From Aquimarina brevivitae (GTDB lineage Bacteria; Bacteroidota; Bacteroidia; Flavobacteriales; Flavobacteriaceae), in NCBI RefSeq assembly GCF_004216895.1, contig NZ_SGXE01000001.1:186001-250000 (forward strand): a stretch of DNA of 64,000 nt. Reading direction: 5' to 3'. Position 1 is the stretch's first letter, and every line of letters starts with the position of its first letter. Positions 27,149-36,500 of the stretch are shown piece after piece. The translations under genes were made by a program, and so were the position numbers. The notes under the pieces were generated by a model, which was given only the letters and a program-made list of their open reading frames with translations, ran no database searches and was not told where the DNA came from.

Positions 27149-27745
27149 ATGAAAGATAAAATTATAGAGACTGCTAAAGATATGTTTCTTAACCTTGGGT
27201 TTAAGAGTGTTACCATGGATGATCTCGCCTCAGAAATGGGGATATCTAAGAAAACCATTTACACGCACTTTAAAAACAAGACCAAACTTGTAGAAGCTAC
27301 CACAGAGCATTTGTTCTGCACGATTTGTAATGGAATCGATGGCATACTAGATGAAAAACATGAACCCATAGCGGAATTATTTGCTATAAAGTCTTTTGTA
27401 ATGCGAAACCTTAAAGATGAAAAGACCTCGCCACAATATCAGCTTCAAAAATACTACCCTAAGATACACACTACGCTAAAAGCAAAGCAATTTGAGGTGA
27501 TGCAAGAATGTGTGATCGAAAATTTAAACCGTGGTATTGCAACTGGGGTATTCAGAGACACTATCGACGTAGAATTTGTATCACGCTTATATTTTACTGC
27601 AATTGCAGGAATTAAAGATCAAACCATGTTTCCATCTGATATGTTCCCCATGCCTACACTTATGGAAAACTATTTGGAATATCACATCCGAGGAATTGCA
27701 ACACAAAAAGGAATAGAAATTTTAAACAACTTGATTAAAGAATAA
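27149..27745 (+). CDS. TetR/AcrR-family transcriptional regulator
   Basis: 198 residues. The N-terminal three-helix DNA-binding domain is clear: KIIETAKDMFLNLGFKSVTM, DDLASEMGISKKTIYTHFKN and KTKLVEATTEHL. The C-terminal ligand-binding half is helical and unremarkable. It is the first gene of an operon with an outer-membrane factor, adaptor and RND pump, six bases ahead of the TolC-like gene, so it probably represses the efflux genes and itself through the palindrome at 27086-27113. The inducing compound is unknown. Confidence 0.93.
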   Translation: MKDKIIETAKDMFLNLGFKSVTMDDLASEMGISKKTIYTHFKNKTKLVEATTEHLFCTICNGIDGILDEKHEPIAELFAIKSFVMRNLKDEKTSPQYQLQKYYPKIHTTLKAKQFEVMQECVIENLNRGIATGVFRDTIDVEFVSRLYFTAIAGIKDQTMFPSDMFPMPTLMENYLEYHIRGIATQKGIEILNNLIKE

Positions 27746-27751
27746 TAGACT

Positions 27752-29125
27752 ATGAGAAACCCTATGTGGTCAATTTTAATTGGCCTACTTGTCACTAGCT
27801 TACTGCAAGCTCAGGATTCTCCTGCAAAAGCAACCTATAGCTTTTCTTTAGAAGAAGCCATAACATATGCTTTAGAAAACAGTTACGAAGCTATTAATGC
27901 CCGTAGAGATGTTGCCAAAGCATTGAAACGAAAGTGGGAAACCACAGCAGATGGATTACCGCAAATCAATGGAGCCTTAGACTATACGAATCAGTTAAAA
28001 CAACCGGTTACTCCTTTACCCGGAGAAGTTGCCGGTGGAGAACCAGGAACGTTTGTCCCAGTAGTATTTGCTCCCCAACAGCAAATGCAATTAACGGCTA
28101 CCCTATCACAACTTATCTTTGATGGATCTTACCTGGTTGGGCTCGAAGCGGCCAAGAGTTTTTTACAATATACTGATGATGTGGAGGAAAAAACACGCCT
28201 TGATGTCCGCCGAGGGGTCATCAATGCTTACGGAAGCGTTTTAGTTGCTCAGGAATTAGTTAGTATTCTAACGGAGAATAAAAACACCTTAGACAAAAAC
28301 TATCAAGAAACGAAGTTAATTTTTGAAAATGGACTAGCGGAAGAAGAAGACGTAGAACAATTACAAATTACCCTTCTGCAAATCACCAATCAATTAGAAA
28401 ATGCGCAGCGACAAGCCAAAATAGCCCTACAAATGTTTAACCTAACAGTGGGCATTGAAGTAGGTGCAGAAACTGTATTAACTGATGATCTGGATCAATT
28501 AACTATGCAGAATCTGGATAAATCAGTCACAACCAAACCATTTGTTTTAGAAAACAATGTGAATTATCGATTAGCTGAGTTGCTTACAGAACAAAGACGT
28601 TTAGAAATGAAATTGGAAAAAAGTAGAGCATTACCCAGTATTTCTGCATTTATAAACTACGGAACGACCGCTTTTAATAATGATTTTGTGTTTCTAGAAA
28701 GTGAAACACGTTGGTTTCAATCCTCCGTTTTAGGAGCATCATTAAAAGTACCCATCTTTAGTTCGCTTCGCCGTAGTGCTCGAACACAACAAGCCAAAAT
28801 AGCCCTGGAACAATCGCGAACTGAGCTGCGTAAAGCAGAAGAACAAATTCAGTTACAGTATGATAAGGCAAGTAGTGATTTCAAACAAGCCATTGATAAT
28901 TATGAAGCTGCCAAGAAAAATTTAGCACTAGCAGAACGAATCGAAAACAAAAATCAAATCAAATATACAGAAGGCTTGGCGTCCAGCTTTGACCTGCGAC
29001 AGGCTCAACTACAATTGTATTCGTCTCAACAGCAAGTTTTACAAGCAAAACTGAGCATTATCAATAATAAAGCAGCTCTGGAAACCATATTGAACCTACC
29101 AGATGTTTCACCAACGGATAAATAA
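27752..29125 (+). CDS. TolC-family outer-membrane efflux channel
   Basis: 457 residues with a signal peptide (about residues 1-20, ending LLQAQ). The two repeated OEP domains are seen as long amphipathic helices with periodic Gln, Ala and Leu, starting SFSLEEAITYALENSYEAIN and again near residue 285 with YRLAELLTEQRRLEMKLEKS. LPSISAFINYG is the typical entry to the second half. Length matches the family. It is second in the tetR-tolC-hlyD-RND operon and would form the outer-membrane duct of the pump. Confidence 0.94.
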   Translation: MRNPMWSILIGLLVTSLLQAQDSPAKATYSFSLEEAITYALENSYEAINARRDVAKALKRKWETTADGLPQINGALDYTNQLKQPVTPLPGEVAGGEPGTFVPVVFAPQQQMQLTATLSQLIFDGSYLVGLEAAKSFLQYTDDVEEKTRLDVRRGVINAYGSVLVAQELVSILTENKNTLDKNYQETKLIFENGLAEEEDVEQLQITLLQITNQLENAQRQAKIALQMFNLTVGIEVGAETVLTDDLDQLTMQNLDKSVTTKPFVLENNVNYRLAELLTEQRRLEMKLEKSRALPSISAFINYGTTAFNNDFVFLESETRWFQSSVLGASLKVPIFSSLRRSARTQQAKIALEQSRTELRKAEEQIQLQYDKASSDFKQAIDNYEAAKKNLALAERIENKNQIKYTEGLASSFDLRQAQLQLYSSQQQVLQAKLSIINNKAALETILNLPDVSPTDK

Positions 29126-29156
29126 CGTACTAGAATTAAAAAATTAGAACAAAACA

Positions 29157-30320
29157 ATGAAAAGAATCGTATATATACTTGTTGCAATAGCCTTCACCGT
29201 AAGCTGTGGAAACAACGAATTTAAATCGGTAGACAAAGCACTAGAAAAAGGAGATCTTGAAGCCATTCGCGCTCAGCGCAAAGAAATTGCTGCCAAACAA
29301 CAAGCCTTAAAAGAACAACTTAAAAGGATTGATGACTTTATCGCCTCTAAGGATACCCTAAAAAAGCGTCCTTTGGTAACGACTATAGTAGCCAATGACA
29401 CGCTTTTTACCCACTACCTAGAATTACAAGGAAGCGTAGAAACGAAACAAAATATAGTCCTACATCCAGAAATGCCAGGAACATTAACTAGAGTCTTTGT
29501 TAAAGAGGGTGATAAAGTAGCTAAAGGTCAAACCTTAGCCAAGATTGATGATGGGGGTCTTAGTCAACAATTGGCGCAAGCCGAAGTACAAACAGAATTA
29601 GCCAAAACGACCTTTGAGCGTCAAAAACGCCTATGGGAACAGAAAATTGGTTCTGAAATTCAATACTTACAAGCTAAAACTGCCTTCGAAGCGCAACAGA
29701 ATGTAGTGGCTCAACTAAAAAGTCAACTAGCTAAAACGGTTGTTAGCGCCCCTTTTGCCGGAGTGATTGATAATGTTTTTTCTGAACAAGGAAGCGTAGT
29801 GACCAATATGGATCAAATCGTGCGAATTGTCAATTTGGATAATATGTATATCGAAACCGAAGTGCCTGAAAAATACATTCCTAATATTACCAAAGGTAAA
29901 GATGTAGAAGTGTACTTTCCGGTGTTGAATGAAACGGTAACCACAAAGATCAGACAAGTGGGTAATTACATTAACCCTAACAATAGATCCTTCACCGTAG
30001 AATTTGGAATCCCTAGCAAAGATGGTAGTATCAAACCGAATCTTACGGCCAAGGTAAAGATCAATGACTATACTAAAGAAAATGCAATCTTAATTCCGCA
30101 AAGTATCATCTCCGAAAATGCTGATGGCGAGCAATATGTGTATGTCACCAAAAGTAAAAAAGGAGATAGTACCGCAGTTGCACAACGTGTAATTATCCAA
30201 ACCGGTAAAACCCAGGGTGACTATATAGAAATCCTACAAGGGCTAGCCAATGGCGATGAAATCATTAGCGAAGGTGCCCGTAGTGTACAGAACAATCAAG
30301 AAGTAAAAATAATCAACTAA
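29157..30320 (+). CDS. RND periplasmic adaptor (HlyD/AcrA-like lipoprotein)
   Basis: 387 residues. The lipoprotein signal is MKRIVYILVAIAFTVSC, so it is membrane-anchored. A coiled-coil stretch (residues about 28-65) precedes the barrel-sandwich domain (MPGTLTRVFVKEGDKVAKGQ), a hairpin (AQAEVQTELAKTTFERQKRL) and its return with VVSAPFAGVIDNVFSEQGSV. The beta-barrel and membrane-proximal domains follow. It links the RND pump to the TolC-like channel. The extra N-terminal coiled segment is not always present in this family. Third gene of the operon; the pump starts 18 bases later. Confidence 0.94.
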   Translation: MKRIVYILVAIAFTVSCGNNEFKSVDKALEKGDLEAIRAQRKEIAAKQQALKEQLKRIDDFIASKDTLKKRPLVTTIVANDTLFTHYLELQGSVETKQNIVLHPEMPGTLTRVFVKEGDKVAKGQTLAKIDDGGLSQQLAQAEVQTELAKTTFERQKRLWEQKIGSEIQYLQAKTAFEAQQNVVAQLKSQLAKTVVSAPFAGVIDNVFSEQGSVVTNMDQIVRIVNLDNMYIETEVPEKYIPNITKGKDVEVYFPVLNETVTTKIRQVGNYINPNNRSFTVEFGIPSKDGSIKPNLTAKVKINDYTKENAILIPQSIISENADGEQYVYVTKSKKGDSTAVAQRVIIQTGKTQGDYIEILQGLANGDEIISEGARSVQNNQEVKIIN

Positions 30321-30337
30321 TTCGTAACGATTTTAGG

Positions 30338-33300
30338 ATGAAAAAGAATCAAAAAAATGTAGATAAGGAGTTTCGATTGTCCTCTTGGGCCATCGACAAT
30401 CCTACTACTATATATGTAATGATCGGAATCTTCTTGGTCCTGGGCTTGATCGCTTATTTTTCTATGCCCAGAGAGAATTTTCCGGAGATCAACGAAACCA
30501 AAATTTATGTCAGTGTTCCGTATCCCGGTAATACCGCAGAAGATGTAGAGCGACTTATTATTGACCCTTTAGAAGATGAGCTGAAAAATCTGAATAATGT
30601 CGTGGAAATCACTTCCACCTCTCAGGAAAACTACGGAATCATCATCGTAGAGTTTGACGATAAGCTTGCCGTTGCCGAAGCCAAACAAAAAGTTAAGGAC
30701 GAAGTAGATTCTGAAAAAGCTTCTCCTGACTGGCCGATATCCGAAGGCGCCAAAGTAGAACCTGATATTTTTGACCTCAGCATATCCGAGGAAACTCCTA
30801 TCATGAATATCAACATCAAAGGTGATTATCCGGTAGAAAAACTAAAAGAATATGCCGAATACCTACAGGATGAAATCGAGGACCTGGACGAAATTAAAAA
30901 AGCGGACATCCGTGGGGCGCAAGACAAAGAGGTAGAAATTGCCGTAGATATTTATAAAATGATGGCAGCTACCGTAAGTTTTGATGATGTCATTAACGCC
31001 ATCCGTGGCGGTAATGTAACCATGTCTGCCGGTAACCTAATCACCAGCGGACAGCGCAGAACCTTACGCATATTAGGCGAAATACAGAACCCTTACCAAC
31101 TTGAAAATTTTGTGGTAAAATCACAAAACGGTGCGGTGTATCTCAAAGATATTGCCAGCATAAGTTTTGAAGAGGAGGATAAAACCACTTATGCCCGAGA
31201 ATTTGGAGAAAGTGTGGTGATGCTTGATGTAAAAAAACGCTCCGGTAAAAATATGATCGAAGCGGTCGAAAAGATTAACAAAATTCTTGAAGACGCTCAA
31301 AAAGATGTCTTACCTAGCAATTTAGAAATCACGGTAGCCAATGACCAATCTGCAAAGACCGAAAATCAGGTAAGCGATCTGGTGAATAATATCATTTTTG
31401 GTATTATCCTGGTAGTCGGCGTACTGATGTTCTTTTTAGGGTTTAGAAATGCACTCTTCGTAGGATTTGCAATCCCTATGTCCATGTTTATGTCTTTTAT
31501 GATCCTATCCGCTTTAGGCTATACCATGAATACCATGATCCTTTTTGCCTTAATTATGGGACTGGGAATGCTAGTGGATAACGGTATTGTGGTGGTCGAA
31601 AATGTATACCGCTTAATGGAAGAAGAAGGCATGTCCAGGATTGAAGCGGCTAAAAAAGGTATTGGAGAAATTGCTTTCCCTATTATCATTTCTACAGCCA
31701 CTACGGTTGCTGCTTTTATTCCCCTAGGAATGTGGCCTGGAGTTATGGGAGAGTTTATGATTTACTTCCCCATCACACTATCCGTGGTACTGGGATCCTC
31801 ACTCTTTGTTGCGATCTTCATCAACTCTATGTTGGTATCTCAATTTATGGAGGTTGGCGAACGAAAACTCACCCGCAAGCAATTGATTCGTTTGTCCTTA
31901 ATCTTAGGCGGGATTGGACTTCCGATCCTCATATTTGGTGGTGAAGTAAGAGCTTTAGGCTCCTTAATGTTGGTTACTGCATTAATGTTTTGGTTATATC
32001 GCTATGTATTAAAAGGAGCAGCGAATTATTTTCAGCGAAACATACTAACCTGGCTCGAAAATAAATATCATACCTTTTTGAGCTACGCCCTTAAAGGATG
32101 GAGACCTTATACTTTCTCCATAGGAACCTTAATATTGTTATTTGTTGTTTTTGGTTTATTTGGTGCCTCCATTGGTAGTCAGCGAACTAAAGTAGAATTC
32201 TTTCCAGATAATAAACCGAATCAAATTGTGGTGTATATCGAATATCCACAGGGAACCGACATCGATAAAACCAACAAGATTACCAAAGAAATTGAGCAAA
32301 GGGTTTATGATGTGATCAATGCGGATATGTATACGGATGATGGTTACAACTTTTTGGTAGAATCTGCCGTATCCCAGGTAGGCGAAGGAGCCGGTAACCC
32401 ACAAACGGATGGAGGTAGCGCGGCAGAAATGCCACATAAAGCCAAGATCACCGCAACAATGCGCGAGTATAAGTATCGTAGAGGCAAAGATTCTGAAGTA
32501 TTGCGAAGCAAAGTGCAGGAAGCCTTAAAAGGCATCTATCCAGGAGTTGCGATTTCCGTAGAAAAAGATCCCGTTGGACCACCTGCAGGATATCCTATCA
32601 ATATTGAAATTGAAGGTCCGGATTATGATCAACTGATCAATATTGCTGAGGATATGCGTGTTTTTATCAATCAAAAAAACATCGCAGGAATTGAAGAGTT
32701 AAAGATTGATGTCAATAAAGGAAAACCGTCTATGCTTATATCCGTTGATCGTGAAAAAGCGGGTGAATTGGGCGTATCAGCAGGGCAAGTAGGTAACCAG
32801 TTACGACGCTCCATTTTTGGAGAAAAAACCGGAATATACAAGCAAGATGGTGAAGATTATGATATGTATGTTCGTTTTAATGAAGATATTCGTTACAATA
32901 CCAGTGCTTTATTTAACCAAAACATCACCTTTAGGGACCCTGCAACGGGTAGAATTAAAGAAATACCCGTTTCTGCAGTAGCTTCTCAGAAGAACACCTC
33001 CTCTTTTAGTGCAATTAAACACAAAGATGGCAAACGAGTGGTTACAGTATACTCTGGATTACAACCTGGCTATACCGATGCTGGTGCCATTGTATCTCAG
33101 ATACAAACCGAAATGCAGGCTTTTGACGAATTACCCAAAGGCGTTAAAATTGATTATACCGGTCAGATTGAAGAACAAAATAAGCAAATGTCGTTCTTAA
33201 TGGGTGCCTTTTTCTCAGGTCTTGGACTGATTATGTTAATCCTTATTTTCCAGTTTAGTTCGATATCCAAGCCAACTATTATTATGCTGGCCATATTTCT

Positions 33301-33832
33301 GAGCTTTATTGGTGTGTTTGGTGGTATTTTAATTACCGGAGCTTCCTTTGTGATTATGATGACGATGATGGGTATCATTTCGTTAGCCGGTATTGTAGTA
33401 AATAATGGGGTGGTACTACTCGATTATACCCAATTATTGATTGATCGAAGAAAAGCGGAGCTGGATTTGGATGATAACCAAATGTTATCAAATGAAGAAG
33501 TATTGAAATTAGTAGTTAAAGGAGGTAAAGCCAGGTTGCGACCGGTATTACTAACCGCAATTACCACGGTACTGGGGTTAATCCCATTAGCCATAGGTTT
33601 CAACTTAGATTTCTTTTCCCTGTTTTCGGAATTCGATCCTAAGATCTATTTAGGTGGGGACAACGTTATCTTTTGGGGACCGCTGGCCTGGGCTGTAATT
33701 TATGGATTGATCATCGCTACCTTCTTAACCTTGATCATTGTACCTTGTTTGTTCTTTATTGTTAATAGAGTTAAAGTACGATTTACCAAAAAAGAAATTG
33801 TAGAACGACCAGAAGCTGTAGCAACAGCTTAG
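30338..33832 (+). CDS. RND efflux permease
   Basis: 1164 residues, somewhat longer than AcrB (about 1050). Inner-membrane proton-driven pump. The N-terminal helix and first porter segment read FSMPRENFPEINETKIYVSV and YPGNTAEDVERLIIDPLEDE. The essential Asp of helix 4 is in LGMLVDNGIVVVENVYRLME, and the mirrored helix 10-11 region reads GIISLAGIVVNNGVVLLDYT. The twelve-helix arrangement of two repeats is visible. A hydrophilic insertion carrying QVGEGAGNPQTDGG lies in the second porter loop. The substrate cannot be inferred. Fourth and last gene of the operon; a terminator follows. Confidence 0.95.
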   Translation: MKKNQKNVDKEFRLSSWAIDNPTTIYVMIGIFLVLGLIAYFSMPRENFPEINETKIYVSVPYPGNTAEDVERLIIDPLEDELKNLNNVVEITSTSQENYGIIIVEFDDKLAVAEAKQKVKDEVDSEKASPDWPISEGAKVEPDIFDLSISEETPIMNINIKGDYPVEKLKEYAEYLQDEIEDLDEIKKADIRGAQDKEVEIAVDIYKMMAATVSFDDVINAIRGGNVTMSAGNLITSGQRRTLRILGEIQNPYQLENFVVKSQNGAVYLKDIASISFEEEDKTTYAREFGESVVMLDVKKRSGKNMIEAVEKINKILEDAQKDVLPSNLEITVANDQSAKTENQVSDLVNNIIFGIILVVGVLMFFLGFRNALFVGFAIPMSMFMSFMILSALGYTMNTMILFALIMGLGMLVDNGIVVVENVYRLMEEEGMSRIEAAKKGIGEIAFPIIISTATTVAAFIPLGMWPGVMGEFMIYFPITLSVVLGSSLFVAIFINSMLVSQFMEVGERKLTRKQLIRLSLILGGIGLPILIFGGEVRALGSLMLVTALMFWLYRYVLKGAANYFQRNILTWLENKYHTFLSYALKGWRPYTFSIGTLILLFVVFGLFGASIGSQRTKVEFFPDNKPNQIVVYIEYPQGTDIDKTNKITKEIEQRVYDVINADMYTDDGYNFLVESAVSQVGEGAGNPQTDGGSAAEMPHKAKITATMREYKYRRGKDSEVLRSKVQEALKGIYPGVAISVEKDPVGPPAGYPINIEIEGPDYDQLINIAEDMRVFINQKNIAGIEELKIDVNKGKPSMLISVDREKAGELGVSAGQVGNQLRRSIFGEKTGIYKQDGEDYDMYVRFNEDIRYNTSALFNQNITFRDPATGRIKEIPVSAVASQKNTSSFSAIKHKDGKRVVTVYSGLQPGYTDAGAIVSQIQTEMQAFDELPKGVKIDYTGQIEEQNKQMSFLMGAFFSGLGLIMLILIFQFSSISKPTIIMLAIFLSFIGVFGGILITGASFVIMMTMMGIISLAGIVVNNGVVLLDYTQLLIDRRKAELDLDDNQMLSNEEVLKLVVKGGKARLRPVLLTAITTVLGLIPLAIGFNLDFFSLFSEFDPKIYLGGDNVIFWGPLAWAVIYGLIIATFLTLIIVPCLFFIVNRVKVRFTKKEIVERPEAVATA

Positions 33833-33855
33833 ATTACAGAAATAATTAAAATAAT

Positions 33856-33879
33856 AAAACCTCGCAATAGCGGGGTTTT
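33856..33879 (+). terminator. Rho-independent terminator after the RND operon
   Basis: A 10-bp stem (AAAACCTCGC / GCGGGGTTTT, one G-T wobble) with a 4-base loop and a T-rich tail, 23 bases past the pump stop codon. Confidence 0.82.
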
Positions 33880-33941
33880 ACTTTTTACAATCATACCATA
33901 AATTAACGACTGTTAAAATCCTGAATACTACTAATTTCACC

Positions 33942-33971
33942 TTGCATTTTGTTAAAAAAATACTAAATTCG
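33942..33971 (+). promoter_or_regulatory. Promoter candidate (TTG-N19-TAAATTCG) for the large surface-protein locus
   Basis: TTG at 33942-33944, a 19-base spacer and TAAATTCG at 33964-33971, one base off TAnnTTTG. It lies between the RND terminator and the first gene of the 24-kb locus, 20 bases before its start codon, so it is the natural origin of that transcript. Confidence 0.5.
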
Positions 33972-33991
33972 CCATCCCAAAATAAGCGGCA

Positions 33992-36469
33992 TTGAAAGTA
34001 AAATTACTCTTAACCTTTTTTTTACTGACTAGTATTGCATTTGGTCAAAACCTGGATCAAATAGGTAAAACCCCCTTGGTTAAGGTAAATGGTGGCATTT
34101 CCGCAAATACGATATATTACAATGGCTCGGCCAATAGAGATCCTTTTACTTATTTTGTAAACGGTAACCTTAATTTTAACATTAGTGGGATTTATAATAT
34201 CCCGCTATCTTTTTCATATACCAATCAAGACTTTTCATACAATACCCCATTTAAGATCAATCGTCTCAGCATTCATCCTTCTTATAAGTGGGTGGCTACG
34301 CATATCGGTGATGTGGCGATGACATTTTCGCCTTACACGGTTAATGGACATCAGTTTACGGGTTTCGGAACAGATCTTACGCCAAACGGCCCTTGGAAAC
34401 TAAGTGCATTTTACGGACGCCTTCTAAGAGCTACAGAATACAATGCTGAAGTTCCTGAAGCGATACCCGCCTATAGAAGAATGGGATATGGACTCAAAGC
34501 GGGATATGAGTTCAACCAATGGAATCTTGGCCTTACGGTATTTAAAGCTAAGGATGAAATCAATTCGCTGAACAATCCAATACCTTCAGAAATCAATATT
34601 GATCCCAAAGAAAACTTGGTAGTAAGCCTTGAATCTTCGGTTAATGTATTCAAAAACTTAACCTTCAACCTCGAAGTTGCGCGCAGTGCAGTAACCGAAA
34701 ATATTGAAGATGAGCGCGAAGCGCAGGATGCTGTATTCGGACTGCTGATTGACGAAAAAGCCTCTACAGACTACTACACCGCTATGAACGCCAACTTTAC
34801 CTACACCTATGGCCGTGGAAGTGTTGGTGTAGGGTATGAACGTATCGATCCAGAGTATCGCACATTTGGTGCCTACTTTTTTAATAATGACCTTGAAAAT
34901 ATAACAGTTAATGCCGCTCAGGAATTATTCAATGGTCGTGTTAATTTAGCAATTAATGCCGGATTGCAGCGAGATGATCTTAGAGACGAGAAAGAATCCC
35001 AATCTACCCGAATTGTCTCGGCTGCCAATGCCACGATAAAGGCTTCAGACCGATTGAACATTGCGGCTTCCTATTCTAACTTTCAATCCTATACCAATAT
35101 CAGAACTGCTTTTGACGTGATCAATCAAGTAGATCCTTTAGAAAATTTAGATACCTTAGATTTTAGACAGGTGTCCCAAAATGCCTCTTTGAACCTTGGG
35201 TATTTGCTATCGCAAAGCAAAACAAAACAACAAAACATTGGGTTTAACCTTACTTACCAAACCACCAAAGACGAACAAGGAACAGCCGAAGCTACCAACA
35301 ATACCACTAACTTTTACAATACAGCCGCCAACTACGCCCTGACCTTCCCTGAAAGAAGCTTATCATTAAACGCTGCTGTTAATGCTGCCTTCAATAAAGT
35401 CGAAGAAAATGATGCCTTAACCTATGGCCCTACTGTAGGTGTAAACAAGCAGTTTTTTGATAAAAAGCTACGCACAGGCATCTCTGCTTCCTACAATGAA
35501 AGTCTGGTCAATGGCACCTCTCAGGGTAATGTGATGAACTTTAGGGCTTCATCAGGATATATCTATAAAGAGAAGCACAATTTTAATCTAAACGCTCTGG
35601 CACTTTTTAGAAACAGTACCACTACTAAGGCCAATGATTTTACACTGACTTTTGGATATACCTACTCTTTTGATGTTAAAAAACCTGATCTGCGCTTCTT
35701 AAAGCGAAGAACCGATGAAAATGATGAAATAGGTCAAGCGAATGCACCGAAAGACAGCTTACAAAAACTAGAAATAGAGTTAGGTAAAACCAAGCAAAAC
35801 TATTATCGCTTCCGATATCGGGGTACCGTCTATGAAGGTAATACCTCTTTGGTGATCAATCAAATTGAAGCACAATCGTATGACGATTACCTAAAAAACA
35901 AAGAGGCCTTTGGTCAACAACGCTTAGAAGAGCAATTGGCAACTCTTAAAACCAAAGCTGCTCAAGATGATGATTTTAGAAATGAAGCCATTGACTATTT
36001 AGATGCAGTCTATGCCAGAAAAGATTTCGTACGGGTTTATAAAGAAAGTTTAACGAGCACCTTACAAAAATTACGTCAGGAACTGCAGGGCAAAGAACAG
36101 CAGATGAAAGAAAAGTATGCACTAGCTAAAGCAGACAAAGAAAGCCATCCACTGCATAAACTATCTGTAGAAGAACGTAAGAATGCGGATGAACAGCAGC
36201 AGTTCGACTATATGAAACTGACGACCATCGAAAAAGTAGATGCCGAACGATTAGAATCGTATCTCTTTACCCGATTTGAGATTGAAAAGATATTTGCAGG
36301 AAACGGCCTCACGGATCGTTTAAAAAATCTAGAACAATTTACCGATCAGTATCAAGAGCTGGCGTTCGATCGCTATCAAAAAGATAAAAATTTAGAAAAA
36401 ATTAACATATATTTAGAGGAACAAATCATCAGCTATTATGACAACTTATATAAAGAGACTATAGATTAA
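33992..36469 (+). CDS. Large outer-membrane beta-barrel-like protein with helical C-terminal domain
   Basis: 825 residues. The start is a TTG; it fits because a signal peptide begins at once (MKVKLLLTFFLLTSIAFGQ) and no upstream ATG is in frame. Residues about 20-575 are an alternation of short strands rich in Tyr, Asn and aromatic ends (NLNFNISGIYNIPLSFSYTN, FTYTYGRGSVGVGYERIDPE), as in outer-membrane barrels. Residues about 590-825 are charged and helical with coiled-coil character (LQKLRQELQGKEQQMKEKYA). I know no named family with this layout. It is first of six co-directional genes and ends 31 bases before the toxin start, so I infer an outer-membrane anchor or pore for the following giant proteins. 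Confidence 0.8.
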   Translation: MKVKLLLTFFLLTSIAFGQNLDQIGKTPLVKVNGGISANTIYYNGSANRDPFTYFVNGNLNFNISGIYNIPLSFSYTNQDFSYNTPFKINRLSIHPSYKWVATHIGDVAMTFSPYTVNGHQFTGFGTDLTPNGPWKLSAFYGRLLRATEYNAEVPEAIPAYRRMGYGLKAGYEFNQWNLGLTVFKAKDEINSLNNPIPSEINIDPKENLVVSLESSVNVFKNLTFNLEVARSAVTENIEDEREAQDAVFGLLIDEKASTDYYTAMNANFTYTYGRGSVGVGYERIDPEYRTFGAYFFNNDLENITVNAAQELFNGRVNLAINAGLQRDDLRDEKESQSTRIVSAANATIKASDRLNIAASYSNFQSYTNIRTAFDVINQVDPLENLDTLDFRQVSQNASLNLGYLLSQSKTKQQNIGFNLTYQTTKDEQGTAEATNNTTNFYNTAANYALTFPERSLSLNAAVNAAFNKVEENDALTYGPTVGVNKQFFDKKLRTGISASYNESLVNGTSQGNVMNFRASSGYIYKEKHNFNLNALALFRNSTTTKANDFTLTFGYTYSFDVKKPDLRFLKRRTDENDEIGQANAPKDSLQKLEIELGKTKQNYYRFRYRGTVYEGNTSLVINQIEAQSYDDYLKNKEAFGQQRLEEQLATLKTKAAQDDDFRNEAIDYLDAVYARKDFVRVYKESLTSTLQKLRQELQGKEQQMKEKYALAKADKESHPLHKLSVEERKNADEQQQFDYMKLTTIEKVDAERLESYLFTRFEIEKIFAGNGLTDRLKNLEQFTDQYQELAFDRYQKDKNLEKINIYLEEQIISYYDNLYKETID

Positions 36470-36500
36470 TACCTGCTGATTGAATGCCCCCAAATCGATT

